Source: Cliona cf. orientalis (Eukaryota; Porifera; Demospongiae; Clionaida; Clionaidae). From it: a stretch of DNA of 64,000 bases. Below the pieces are notes generated by a model that did no database searches, was not told the origin of the DNA, and saw only the letters and a list, made by a program, of their open reading frames with translations. The DNA lies in NCBI GenBank assembly GCA_963930775.1, contig OZ005689.1:22442058-22506057 (forward strand). The letters are read 5' to 3'. Below, in pieces: positions 23,427 through 34,033 of the stretch. How positions within the stretch are numbered: position 1 is the first letter of the stretch; the number at the start of each line of letters is the position of its first letter. Made by a program: the position numbers and the translations under genes.

Positions 23427-24564
23427 TTAAGAGTGAGCTACAGATATACTCTGATTGTCTGAAGCTGAATCACCGGTTAGCAAGCAGTTACCTCCCAGTG
23501 AGCATGGAATTGCATCAGAATGAGAACCCATCTTTGCTGCTATCAATGGTGGTTGAAGCTAGTAAAGCAATGAGTTTAAAGCTGCAAACATACAAGGAAG
23601 AGTTTATCAGGAGGTCAATATTTTGAACCTAATCCTGAAGTTAATCTATTCTATCTGAGCTTCAACCACATAATGATAAAACTGAAAGTGTATTTGGTGC
23701 CAATGATTGGTTAAATACCATACTTCCCAACATGTCTCAGTCAACTCGTTCATGTATGTTGGAGTTTGCCTACAATAAAACCATGGAATAGCTAAAGACT
23801 CAAAGTAGAGAGCAGACACAAAGTGTAATTGCACTGGCTCAGGAGAGAAAGACGATAGTTCAGCAGCGAACAAAAATAGAGCAACAAGACCTATTCAAAA
23901 AGAAATTAGAAGAACGAAAGAAAGCTTTGGAAAAAGCCAGGAAGAGAGAACTCCTCCAAGACAAGATTGAAGACTTAAAATCGGAAGTAGTCATAACATC
24001 AGAGGAAGAACTAAATCTTCGGGTTGAAAATATCACTTCACTTTCCATTCCCCAGGCACTCAAAGGGGCTGAAGTGAAGAAAATGGTTCAGAGACAGGTA
24101 CAGCTCCGCACTATAGTGTTCAAACAAAGGATTAAGAATTAATATGACTGAGAGAGGAAAACAACGGCCACTTTCTATGATATTAAGAGAGCTAAAGCAG
24201 ATTGTGAATAAACCAGTACGAGTTCGACGGTTACAAGCAGAAAGTCATCAGCAACTGTATCTATTTCAATAAGCCTTCTTTACTAAATGGGGAAACATTT
24301 AAGCACAGATTTGAAGAAGATGGATCACTGAAGTGGTACGAAGGACATGTATCATCATATAGAGGACGGCTAAATTTATATTACCACGAAACAGATGAAA
24401 CCTGCCAGTTTTTGGTTGAGGAATTAAGAGGATTTTTATTTGGGAGATTTTTACATTATGTAATATTCAAAATTCAGTAACAACTAAACATTGTACTGCA
24501 TAATAATGTTGTAAAAATTTATCTCAGTGCATTATTATTGTTATGGTGAGTACTATAGTTATAG

Positions 24565-24836
24565 TTATTTGCATTCAGGCTTTCCAGTATCAGTTGGGGT
24601 AGCTGCCGACTTCACATGCTCATATACTCCCTCAAGAAGTACCACGGCCATCTCAAGAAATGGCTGCAGATCGGGATATGTACTGATAATGAAGTCCACT
24701 CTAGACACAGTCAGTGCACATGGTTGAGTCAGAGCCATCCTTTTTTTCATCTGCTGTACATTTGGAAGTGATGATTCAGCCATCCTTAAGTTACGACTCA
24801 AAATGAGCCCTGGACGTCTTAGAAAATTAATGTGCC
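24565..24836 (-). other. C-terminal exon of an unidentified minus-strand gene
   Basis: Open frame reading FLRRPGLILSRNLRMAESSL, then MKKRMALTQPCALTVSRVDF and ISTYPDLQPFLEMAVVLLEG, ending GKPECK and a TAA at 24565. Composition looks coding. It is cut off upstream by MITE copy C at 24842. I recall similar C-terminal segments in transposon-like proteins but cannot assign a family. Confidence 0.35.
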
Positions 24837-24841
24837 TAAAT

Positions 24842-25490
24842 GTGACCGGATTTGGGAAAACCCTCCGTATGGGATTTTTTCAGAAAATTGAGTTTGATGC
24901 ATGGTTGATAGCTCTATCATAGAGGTAACCCGCGTTCAAGTCTTAGGCTGATTGCGCGCTTCGTTGTGGAGATACAGTGCTTTGTTTGCGATCGCGCCAC
25001 ACCCCCCATAATCGAGAAATTACAGTCTAAAGGCGTTGCTATGCACACGTATGGCATTTCCGCATACTACGTGTGACCCGGAAATCAATAAAATGGACCT
25101 GGGCGGAGCCGTTCGAAATGAACATAAAGATAGAGCAAGAGTTGAATTTCGTTGTTGACAACGACAGACGATTGTTCTTAGGTGTCCAAGAGCTAAAAAG
25201 GTGAGCAAACGTACAGTAGTTCGATGAATCTAGCTGTATCTAGGTAGAGAATTCTAATTACCGCCCATAGCAACAGGCTCCGCGTACGGTGGCTGTGCCG
25301 ACTAGGTGGGTCAAAATGAAGGCTTATTTCGCCTTCGTATAGCCTGACTAGCCTCCGTAGAAGACGGCAACAGTTAGAAGAGTTGTTCGACATGTATGAC
25401 AAAATCTGGACATTGACAAATTTCAACCTGAGCTACTAAAAACGCGCATTGCGCGAATCCCTTACGGAGGGTTTTCCCAAATCTGTTAGC
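24842..25490 (+). mobile_element. GTGACCGG-family MITE, copy C
   Basis: Left end GTGACCGGATTTGGGAAAAC is intact; the right end (CCCAAATCTGTTAGC) is diverged. It contains the family first-exon segment at about 25118-25201, with a short deletion in the last codons. 25491-26856 holds no gene I can support; it includes a 60-bp fragment of the same family end (26036-26097) and a CCAATCCCGGGGAGGGGAAT fragment near 26508 shared with 13240. Confidence 0.75.
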
Positions 25491-26856
25491 AGATACCGTG
25501 GTGCTCTCAGCTTAGCTACGTCTGGCAGAGAAAATTTTAAAGCCTCAGATTAAGCCATGGCAAGACAATCATGCAGGGCATAGGCTTAGGAACCATTTAC
25601 CAACCATCTTCCTACGCCTCAGTCTGCAGGACATCGTTCAATGCATGAACTGTTTCTGATTAAAGCCCACTGCAGTTGATACCCATGCAAGTTTGTTCCA
25701 CAGGACCAGTTCCCAATCTTGACTCTGATATACCGTGTTATACAGCTATTTAAATAACCTCGTGAGGACATACATACTGCACAAAGTGTTTGCCTCCCTA
25801 GCCCCTGGGTAGCCACATTTGCTCCAACTTGCAACATGGACATGGACCAGTTTTGGTCACGTGACCACTATATGCGCGTTTAATTGTGCTGTGCATGCGC
25901 GCAATACGAAAATTATTGGATCATTCAGGTTTTGGACCTAGCTTCGATCTTACCTTTGTAGCGCCTAACTGATGACACAGCAGCGATACCAATGTTGGCA
26001 TTTTAAAGTTTTCGAGTGGACACCCTATCATAGATGCATCAAACTCAACTTTCACAAAAAATCCCATATGGCGGGTTTTCCTATAGACGGTCACATTTTG
26101 ATACCTCCATCAAGATTACAACAAAAAAATTAATATACACTAAAAAGGAGCATACCATGCAACAGATCTCAACAAAGGCACTACATCTACACCCTTTTAG
26201 TTTATCTGCATTGCCTACAGGCAGAGATTTTACCCCACAAAGATTTTATCTGATGCCCTATGATGCCAAGACCTGACTTTAGGTATGAAAGCTGTGTACC
26301 CGCAGCTTAACTGTGGAACATAGGCTTAGAGAGTCACTTACAGATACAAATAAACCAAAATTATGTTGTATCTTACCTTGAGAGAGCTTCCAACGACCTC
26401 AAGAGCTCATCTGCCTCACCAGCTTCTCTAGTTCCACGTGTGAAAAACAATAACGCGGACTGCACGCGCGAAGAAGTATTGTACATATGGCGCTCACGTG
26501 ACCGTTTCCAATCCCGGGGAGGGGAATATATAATCTATGACACAACCCCTTCCCATAGCCGGCAAATTGCCTATAAAAATTTTGGTTACTAAGCAACTAC
26601 TAACAAATAAAAATATTGTTGCACGCACGCACACAACGTGCATTCATAATGAACCTCCTGCATGCATGTGTATGCTATATGTGAGCGAATTTGAGAAAAG
26701 GGGTAACTTCACGCATTTTCCGAATTTTGGTTTTAAAACGTTTATATCTCTGGAACCACAGTAGCTATGAACTTCAAACCTGGCATGAATATTCTTTTAT
26801 CGTCCTACTACACTCGCTGCAATTCATGAGCCTCGCCCACTACCGGTATGGGCAGG

Positions 26857-27200
26857 GTGAGCGCGCGCATCGATCGCGTTCAAAAAACGCCGTTTTATGC
26901 CCCTCTTTGGCGGCTCACCGCTCGGGACAGGCTTGCTCGGACTTCTAACGTTGGATCTGTGAAGTAGAAGGCCCACACTGCTAATAAACCAAGTCTGAAG
27001 CCTAGGGCTCTTACTGGCTTGAAATGGTGGTGAGCGCGCGCATCGATTGCGTTCAAAAAACGCCGTTTTATGCCCCTCTTTGGCGGCTCACCGCTCGGGA
27101 CAGGCTTGCTCGGACTTCTAACGTTGGATCTGTGAAGTAGAAGGCCCAAACTGCTAATAAACCAGCCTAGGGCTCTTACTGGCTTGAAATGGTGGTAGGC
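26857..27200. repeat. Tandem duplication, about 173-bp unit
   Basis: GTGAGCGCGCGCATCGAT begins at 26857 and again at 27030. The two units are almost identical through CTCTTACTGGCTTGAAATGG; the second lacks about 9 bp (AAGTCTGAAG region). A recent local duplication. Confidence 0.85.
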
Positions 27201-27253
27201 TGAAAAGTGAATCACGTTTTGCGGATGGATGCCCGGATGCGAGGCTACCATGT

Positions 27254-27607
27254 CAGGGGCGGATCCAGGATTTATCAAAGGGGGATTGTTAGTTTAACAG
27301 TATGCGCATGAAGCGCTTGCAAATTTTTTAAGCCACGCCCACTTCGCTAGTTGACCACACCCATCTCTCGCTAGATTGCGTGTTCGAGGTCTTGTGATAG
27401 CACTCCAAGACTTCAAACTGACCAAATATTTACTAAGAAATGTCCAAATAGGTGAGCCAAAGACAGACACTTTAGTCACATACTGTAGCTAGCTAAAGGC
27501 ATGGGGGGTTCTATGAAGCTTAGATTTTACTTTACTATACAGGCTAACAGCTGGTCAGAAAGGGGGGTTCGTCCGAGCCCATCGAACCCCCTCTGGATCC
27601 GCCCCTG
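27254..27607. mobile_element. hAT-like MITE, 5-bp TSD (copy 3)
   Basis: Ends CAGGGGCGGATCCAGGATTT and complement of CTGGATCCGCCCCTG, flanked by CATGT (27249-27253, 27608-27612). Confidence 0.87.
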
Positions 27608-27838
27608 CATGTAGTACTGTACACCCTTCCCAGTGGAAACTATTATTGCCTGTTCGTCATGTAGGGTGATATCTCTCAGGCAGAAGCTGCTGAGGATGAT
27701 ATTTATTATCATGTAGCACATACATGTACTGACAGACCTTATGATTATTTTTTTGTATGGCCAGTCAAAATGTCTGATAAAAACGAAACTTGACCAGACA
27801 TTTACACCAAAGCCCAGACACAAATGTACATTAATTTT

Positions 27839-28420
27839 ATATTAATCCAGGATGCAAATAAGGCTGAAAGGTGTGTGTGGGCTCAGCAGCATGCTGGTGA
27901 CACCTTTGACAATATCATCTGGAGTGACAAGGCTTCCATAGATCTAAAAACTCACCAAAAGCGAAAGCAGGGTGAGCATCCTAAGCCAAAAAATCTTGCC
28001 CTAAGCACCCCGTCTGGGCAGGTATCAGTATGGAAGGAGCCATTGACATCTGCATCTTCACAGGTATAATGAATGCTACATTCTACACTCACATTCTGCG
28101 AGATTTCTTGCTACCATTTTTGCACAGTAAGGTTTCATCCAGAGATCATAGATTCATGCAGGATGATCCAAAACATGTCTCGCAAAGCTAAAGAATTTTT
28201 GAACGAAATCAAGTAAATTTTTGGCGTACTCCCCCAGAATCTGCAACTTTAAATCCTATACTGGTATGATCTCAAGGAGTACTTGCGAGCCTGAATTAAA
28301 CAGTGCACTTTGGATGAGCTGATTAAGGCATTTTGGACAATAGCAAAAGTGCAAGAAATATATACAGCAGCTGTGCAAAATTATTCCAGAAGTTATTGAA
28401 GATCAAGATGATACAACAGG
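27839..28420 (+). pseudogene. Tc1/mariner transposase relic
   Basis: Fragments in order: DANKAERCVWAQQHAGDTFD, NIIWSDKASIDLKTHQ (first catalytic D), then in another frame ICIFTGIMNATFYTHILRDF and HRFMQDDPKHVS (second D, one residue short of the usual MQDNDPKH), followed by WRTPPESATLNPI where the third acidic residue region is lost. Frame changes and stops make it inactive. It would be a cut-and-paste transposase inserting at TA. Confidence 0.85.
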
Positions 28421-28559
28421 TCCTGACATTGACATCTTATTTTATTGTACATGTACGAATTTACAAAATTATCTTTTTATTTGTTATCAGGATATTGATA
28501 GTGTTGTGAAAAGGAATCACTTTCTCCGAAGGAGCAGCAGAATACGACCTGTTATTATA

Positions 28560-28853
28560 CAGCAAAGCACACTAAAATTCACTCTAATTCTACAACCGAT
28601 AATGCATGCATCTTATATAGAAAACACAGAAACATCCAGAATATTCCTAACGTGACTAAGCAAAAGCACATAGAACTAATCCCACAAAAGCAACATCACA
28701 CGTTAACACAAATGAACACATTCTGACAATAACACCATAGGTTGGGGAATTGCACAACTCAAGTAACATTCTAGAACAATCCATAAAATTAATTACCACA
28801 AAATATTAATAAAACAATTATATAGTCTATCATACTCCTCTCCCCTTTTCCTC
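28560..28853 (-). repeat. Possible 3' LTR and polypurine tract of a Gypsy fragment
   Basis: On the minus strand a purine run GAGGAAAAGGGGAGAGGAG (28835-28853) follows the RNase H fragment and precedes AT-rich sequence beginning near TGATAGACTA with AATAAA-like motifs. The far LTR edge is not defined. The order (RNase H, purine tract, LTR-like) leaves no room for an integrase. Confidence 0.35.
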
Positions 28854-28879
28854 ATCCAAGCACTTGGTGGACAAGAGTC

Positions 28880-29143
28880 ACAAAGCTCTAGGATAGTCCA
28901 TCGGCATTATTGTTAGCTTTGTCTTTCCGATATACAACCTTGAACAAGTAAAGTTGGAGATACAGACTCCATCTGGTCAGCCTGGCATTATTCTCTTCAA
29001 GACGATCTAGCCACTCTAGACAACGATGATCAGTTTCTACTCTACTGTAAAAGGGCGATCAAGGAGATAGACACGAAAGTATTGAATGCCGAGTTTGATG
29101 GCCAAACATTCTTTTTCGACTGTGGAGTACTTTTCCTCTCTAC
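28880..29143 (-). pseudogene. Gypsy RNase H fragment
   Basis: Minus-strand reading EEKYSTVEKECLAIKLGIQY, then FTVETDHRCLEWLDRLEENN and RLTRWSLYLQLYLFKVVYRK, ending NNNADGLS. This is a typical Ty3/Gypsy RNase H C-terminal half. It is cut at 29144 by a hAT-like MITE fragment (CAGCGGCGTAATAACCATGG). An element whose RNase H lies next to the 3' LTR would fit the Gmr1-like gene order (integrase upstream of reverse transcriptase), but an internal deletion is equally possible. Confidence 0.75.
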
Positions 29144-29639
29144 AGCGGCGTAATAACCATGGGTGTGCTGGGTGCTGGCGCACCCCTATAAAAAGCCCCC
29201 ATAAAAGCCTATACTGAGCTACAATACACACTATATTTCAGTTTAATACTGCTTTCCTGTGAAATTTCCATCAACATAATATAGCTACCTCCTTGGTAAA
29301 TTTATGGCTGAAATCATCTATGCACTCTCTTACCTCTATTAGCTGAGCTAAGGCTCATGTAGGCTATAGCTACCTTGGGCTAGCTTCATTGTCAGATCAT
29401 TGAAGGTCAAAGGTCAAACATTCATCTCGTGCATCAGCACGTGGTCCAATCACACATACGCATGCACGCACGCACACACGCACACACGCATGCAATATTT
29501 AATATCAGGGCATGCAGTATAGTATCTAGTCAAGTTGTTTGCTAGCTATCTCTGGCCCCGGATGGCTGAAATGATGATAAAATGACACACAGAATGCCAA
29601 GATTGCTATTGATCGGACAGGTGACAGCAGCCATTCTGA

Positions 29640-30420
29640 GGAGGCAGACCTACTTATAGAAGGTCTGAAGGCCCTAGGCCTTCTTCTAGTCCAGGTACAG
29701 GCAGTGATCAAACTGTCCCAATTTCAAATTCTGAAACTTGTACGTACCAGTGCTGTTCTAAGCCTCACAGCAAGGAAAGGAAAGGGGGCCAATTAAAAGC
29801 TACATTAGAAAGATACAACCGAGTTGGTATAGCAAGCATCCTTGGATTTCTGTTTGCACATCAAGATATAAATTTTTTGTTTGACTTGCCGTGGTGCTAA
29901 ACAGCTGGATGTTTTGAAACTGTTCAAGTACCAAAAATCAGTTTTCACTGAAGGCTTTGGCAATTGGAACAAAGCTCATCAGGTTTCAACATCACGAGAG
30001 AAGTGATATGCACAAGAAAGCTACAGCAAAATTGGCAGCAAAATCAAGTGGTGTAAATGTACTAGCACAGTTAAGTGCTAATCATGAAGCTGACAACTGA
30101 TTTCATTGGAGAATGTTATTGAAATTACTTTCAATGCATTCAGTATTTGGCTAGACAAGGGCTTCCACTTCATGACCACCATGAGGACAGTGAGAATTTT
30201 GAAGGAACATTTGAACTAGTTACTTTTGCTGCAAGCACAAAATGATCCTCAGATGAAGACTTGGCTTCTGAGGAGGGAGTATATCTCACCAGAGATTGTG
30301 AACGAACTCATTATGATTAGGGGTCAAAACAGTACTGCGACAGGATTTGACGGAAATCAAGAGCACTCTATGGTAATCTATAATTGCGGATGAAGCTAGT
30401 GATATTTCTCATAATGAACA
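29640..30420 (+). pseudogene. hAT/ZMYM-type transposase relic (TTF zinc finger, DUF4371-like)
   Basis: Frames switch but the order is that of ZMYM1/hAT-like proteins: a TTF-type zinc-finger region (KYPWISVCTSRYKIFCLTCR, then FKYQKSVFTEGFGNWNKAHQ and FQHHERSDMHKKATAKLAA), then QGLPLHDHHEDSENFEGTFE, LRREYISPEIVNELIMI and DEASDISHNEH. The C-terminal catalytic part and dimerisation region are missing after 30420. At least five frame changes or stops. Inactive. Confidence 0.75.
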
Positions 30421-31369
30421 TATGAACCTTCAATGAAGTGGGCGTGGCCACCCAATCACATGACAAATGTGCTGCAGTCAGCTAGTTAGCAGTGGTGCAG
30501 CTAGGCAGAATAGAAAGAGGCGACTGCTGATCAAGTTGACAGGCTAGATAGAAATATGCTGTTGGACACAAGAATGTACCACTTCGCCATTTCTCTGAAA
30601 GTAAGCAATATCTAGCTAATCTATTCTGTGAGATATTGTACACTAAAACGTGACCGTGTCTAGAGAGGTCTTTGCAGCAATTTTCGGGAGTGCCAATTAT
30701 AAAGAATTCTCAAAATGCTTGCTATTGGTATGCACTGTTATGTAACTTTTCTACCACTAACCTTTAGCCAACAAACACTTGATAGTGCTTGAAGAGGTTG
30801 CAGCTGTACTGAGTTCCAATCAGTTACAGTTCTTAAAAAGCTGATAATCTCTGGTGGTAGTCCCTCATTAGATTGACAAGGAGATGTATTCATATATCCC
30901 ACCTGCCATACCTTTACTATAGAGCCAGCTGGGGCTATACTATCCCTCCCTGAGGGGTACAAGGAAATTATGGTTCATAAATTTCTCCCCTTAGGACATA
31001 TTTCAATACAAATGGCATGTAAATATGTACATCTGCGTAAGTGTTTGAAGTGGCCTTGCAGTATGAATGTAAGCAAGTTTATTAGTGGTATATAGTGCTA
31101 TCATAATTATTATTATTGTACATATAGCTGGCTATGCTGCTACACATCTATGTTGTATCTTCATCTTCTATTTCAATGGGGGTTCAATTGCTGGTTGAGG
31201 AGTTGGTTGGGGTTGTGGAATTGGATAAAGTTAATCGTGCATCCATATAGAGATCATGAAGATTTACAAATGCCATGTACGGGGACATTGATGCTGATGG
31301 CATATTCAAACTATAGTCTGTCGTACTAGTCATTAAAATTTAATGCTGACTGTAGGTCACGTGCATGTT
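30421..31369. other. No supported gene
   Basis: Mostly AT-rich sequence. A 74-codon minus-strand open frame (30738-30962) has plausible composition but no recognisable motif. A minus-strand stretch at 31230-31330 may be a tail of the recombinase relic. Confidence 0.4.
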
Positions 31370-32399
31370 GTCCCAGGAGCATTTGAGAGCATAGTTGAAA
31401 CAGCCTTGTGCTGCACTTCATCCAACCTTTCATAGTTATGTAAGGCTTTTATCGAACGATGCCCTGTTTGCTCTTGAATAAATTTTCAGGAGCACTGCGC
31501 CTGAACATCTCGGTAGCTGCTGTTGCATGTAAAGTATCGTCTCTTGTGACCACTTATTCCAGCTTCAGAGCACATACTTTTCATTTTCGCATGTAGACTG
31601 TGTTTTGCGATAGGAACCTAACTGTATCATGGCTTACTCAAACTAGAGAGTTTCTCCAGTGGCCATACATAAAAGAGATCTTTTTTTCTCTTTGGCTTCT
31701 TTGGATAGCTTACCTGTATTTATCCAAAATAAATACAGGACATCATTGATCTACTTCTGGGCATGGATGCAGAGGAACAACCTTATTCTTGACACGCAAC
31801 AGCTTAAATGTACCATTTCTGTTCTTCGACGTGTTTTCGTAGTAGACATACTAGTTGAAGCGTTTCAACTGTGATAGGCATAATCCTCTGTGCTCTTGAC
31901 CTCCACGGAGACAAAACATCTTACCCACTACAAAAAAGGTAGCATTCTGTAGACCAGTTGGAGTCTTGGTGTCCATTACTCCTTCACTCCATAATTTGTC
32001 CTCTTTGCTGCATGATATTGTTCCATGAAGGTCTCTAAACCTACTATTGTTCTTGTCAAAAAAATTTGGGCAAGTGGGATTTTTGCTTCTCATGTGCCTC
32101 AGTATGCTACATAAGAGTTGGTGCAAAGTAGCCGGAGGATACAGCTCTCCATTTGATTTCCTGGTTTCTATGACAAACCTAGAAAGGTATTTGCTCAAGG
32201 TTAGAGTATCTGTACATTGAAAGATATCACTTGGTATCGGGTCATTTGGGTGAGAGATATTCCTGTTGGTGATCCAGAGCTGAAGGTTCTTGAGAGCCCA
32301 ATTCGTTATTTTGGCTGTATTTGCTGGTACTACTCCTTCAGCGAGTTTGGCTAGTTCCTCGTCGGTTGCAAATGCAAAGCATTCAGGTGTGTTGCAGCC
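31370..32399 (-). pseudogene. Crypton-type / DUF3504 tyrosine recombinase-like relic
   Basis: Reading from 32399: ECFAFATDEELAKLAEGVVP, NTAKITNWALKNLQLWITNR, LSKYLSRFVIETRKSNGELY, PPATLHQLLCSILRHMRSKN, then DKLWSEGVMDTKTPTGLQNA and FCLRGGQEHRGLCLSQLKRF. Other frames give KNRNGTFKLLRV and, near 31440, FIQEQTGHRSIKALHNYER. This matches the KCTD1/QRICH1/ZMYM-type DUF3504 family derived from Crypton tyrosine recombinases. The LRGGQEHR (usually LRSGHEHR) and TGHRS...Y motifs are the catalytic Arg, His and Tyr regions. Stops near 31757 and elsewhere and several frame changes make it inactive. Confidence 0.78.
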
Positions 32400-32424
32400 C
32401 TAGCCCCCACAGAATAATATTTTA

Positions 32425-32615
32425 TTTTATTTTTTTTTTCAAGGAGACTAGAACACTAAGCAGAAAAAAAAAAATTGTCCAAAATCCACCAAATAATTGA
32501 GCTGGATGCATAGTGGAACCATACAATGCAAATTATGTTCCCAAGTGCTCCCAGTTCCCCCCTGAATTAATTAATTAAAATTCTTTTTTTTTCTACTTAG
32601 TGTTTAATATTTGTC
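32425..32615. repeat. MITE family with TTTTTTTTCAAG/CTAAGCAGAAAAAA ends, short copy
   Basis: Shares the poly-T...CAAG, CACTAAGCAGAAAAAAA and CCCAAGTGCTCCCA...CCCCTGAATTAA blocks with 33410-33805 and, inverted, with 52450-52860. Confidence 0.6.
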
Positions 32616-32735
32616 TATAATAATTCATGTCAGAAAATGACATTGGTCAACATGAGTAGCCAGGAGGCTAGCTAATACGAGCATGAGACCTCACTACATA
32701 CCTAACTACAGTCACAATCAAGTATCTCTAAAGTG

Positions 32736-33420
32736 TTTCATCCGGGAACTAGTCCTAGAAGCAACTGGGGTTGGTTTGGGATGAGGCATTTCAACAGCAA
32801 CACTCTCTGTTCATGGTCTGTGCCTTCACTGTCGGTGCTAGATGTACTGCTACTCGGTGTCTTGAGGCTGTCGCGAAGATGGACTGGTACTTTAGGTTTC
32901 CAACAGGGCGGCAAGCCACGAGATCTTCTCTTTATTGTCACTTTTGTCCATTGGGCGTCATCTTCCTTTCTTAGGGAAGAAGCAGACTGATGTTCATCAT
33001 GCTGGTGAGGTACACTTTTCTCATTTGAAGGTGGCCTTTGAGGAGTCTGAGGATCTGGACTTAGCTTCTTACTGACACTAGTTTGAGAAGACCAAGGATC
33101 TGGTTCTTATTGGCACTAGTTACAATACTTTTGTAGGGAGCACACAGCTTAGGAGGATTAGGTGTGGTTGCCCGGACTACTTGGGGTCTGGCCTTGCCTC
33201 TCTTCCGTCTCTTCCTCCTCTTTATATCCATGTTCACTTTTTCAGGGGCAGCCCAGAAGAAACTGACTGAAAGCCTGTATCAGTTGATCCTGATGTCCAA
33301 TGTGCTTCACTCAACTTCAGACAGCTCTGTTGGAGCTGGATGCTTAGTGAGAGGGAAACCCAGAGCACAGAGGGAGGCAAAATTGCCCTCAAGCACAACT
33401 TTGATAGCTCTGTCAGCCAT
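32736..33420 (-). other. Coding-like Lys/Arg-rich stretch, unidentified
   Basis: Minus-strand frames give MADRAIKVVLEGNFASLCAL near 33420, MDIKRRKRRKRGKARPQVVR near 33230 and TIKRRSRGLPPCWKPKVPVH near 32935, with stops between. It may be an ORF1-like remnant of a transposon, but I see no diagnostic motif. Confidence 0.25.
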
Positions 33421-33805
33421 TTTTTTTCAAGCTAGCGTGCACACTAAGCAGAAAAAATATTTGCTCAGAAAACCACACAATACACCTAAGATGCACAGTA
33501 GAGCCATACAAAGCAAGCAAACAACCTATACTCCGATTTTGAGAAATTTTCTAAATAACACACACCACAGGTATTCCCCGTTTTTCACGTAGCGCGTGGA
33601 CGGAAAACATTGCAAATGCATGGCTCCCCTATACAAACATATGGGAAAACTTTAAAGGGCCGTAACTTTAATTCTAAGACGTGAATCAAAAATCCCCAGG
33701 ATCAAATCTCTAATTTCGACCCATTCTACATGCCCATGTAAAAATTATCCCCAAAGTGCTCCCAAACCCCCCATGAATTAGGTTATTTATTTAATTATTT
33801 AACCC
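33410..33805. repeat. MITE family copy with CTAAGCAGAAAAAA ends, longer
   Basis: TTTTTTTTCAAGCTAGCGTG...CACTAAGCAGAAAAAATA at the left and CCCAAAGTGCTCCCAAACCC at the right. Homologous blocks (CCGTAACTTTAATTCTAAG, GTAGAGCCATACAA) recur at 52450-52860 in inverted orientation. Confidence 0.65.
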
Positions 33806-33836
33806 TTTAGAGCCTACATACGAATAATAATACAGG

Positions 33837-34033
33837 ATGGGCGGGGCCGAAATTATTTCACGGGTTACGGTCAGAGTACACGAGGTGAACAGAGAAGTAG
33901 TTAGGACGTTTTGGCTACGTAAGCAGCGACCTAAAGTGGTTATTTGCGGCGAGGAACGATCATACGATATATACAAGGAGCTCCTGGGTTCGTCGATAAT
34001 GGTAGGAGCAACAGAGTGAGCGAAAGAAAGATC
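33837..34033 (+). other. Probable 5' untranslated exon of the PHD-finger gene
   Basis: GC-rich stretch ending at GATCG|GTAAGT (34033). The next acceptor is GAAATAG just before the ATG at 34655. An open frame of 60 codons (MGGAEIISRVTVRV...) stops before the donor, so I treat it as untranslated. 34034-34640 is intron-like with no other feature. Confidence 0.35.

Larger units (their letters stand above)
19559..24478 (+). pseudogene. Multi-exon transposon-like protein, unknown family, interrupted
   Basis: Exons run from MASKSSTSSFSKWGLLEAAG at 19559 through a segment at 19748-19928, a large exon set from about 20820 with a coiled coil (21240-21510), VCEIAKLFGHLGSPKNAGGA and GNRYYVTLCNAGRIYIL (22300-22500), a charged coiled coil (23800-24140), and a C-terminal piece EEDGSLKWYEGHVSSYRGRL (24314-24373) that resembles a small Tudor/chromo-like barrel. 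Interrupted by two MITEs (20221-20561 in an intron; 22789-23426 in coding sequence) and by stops and frame changes near 21186, 21760, 22188, 23790 and 24142. I recall similar multi-copy proteins in cnidarians but cannot name the family. No terminal repeats found. Confidence 0.6.

Noticed and set aside
26857-27200. Direct repeats considered as a CRISPR or satellite array
   Set aside because: Only two long units without spacers, in eukaryotic DNA.
30738-30962. 74-codon minus-strand open frame between the hAT and Crypton relics
   Set aside because: Plausible composition, but no motif, splice context or link to either relic.
33164-33592. Plus-strand open frame starting with a hydrophobic, signal-like stretch
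   Set aside because: It overlaps a Lys/Arg-rich minus-strand coding-like region and runs into a MITE; composition favours an antisense shadow.
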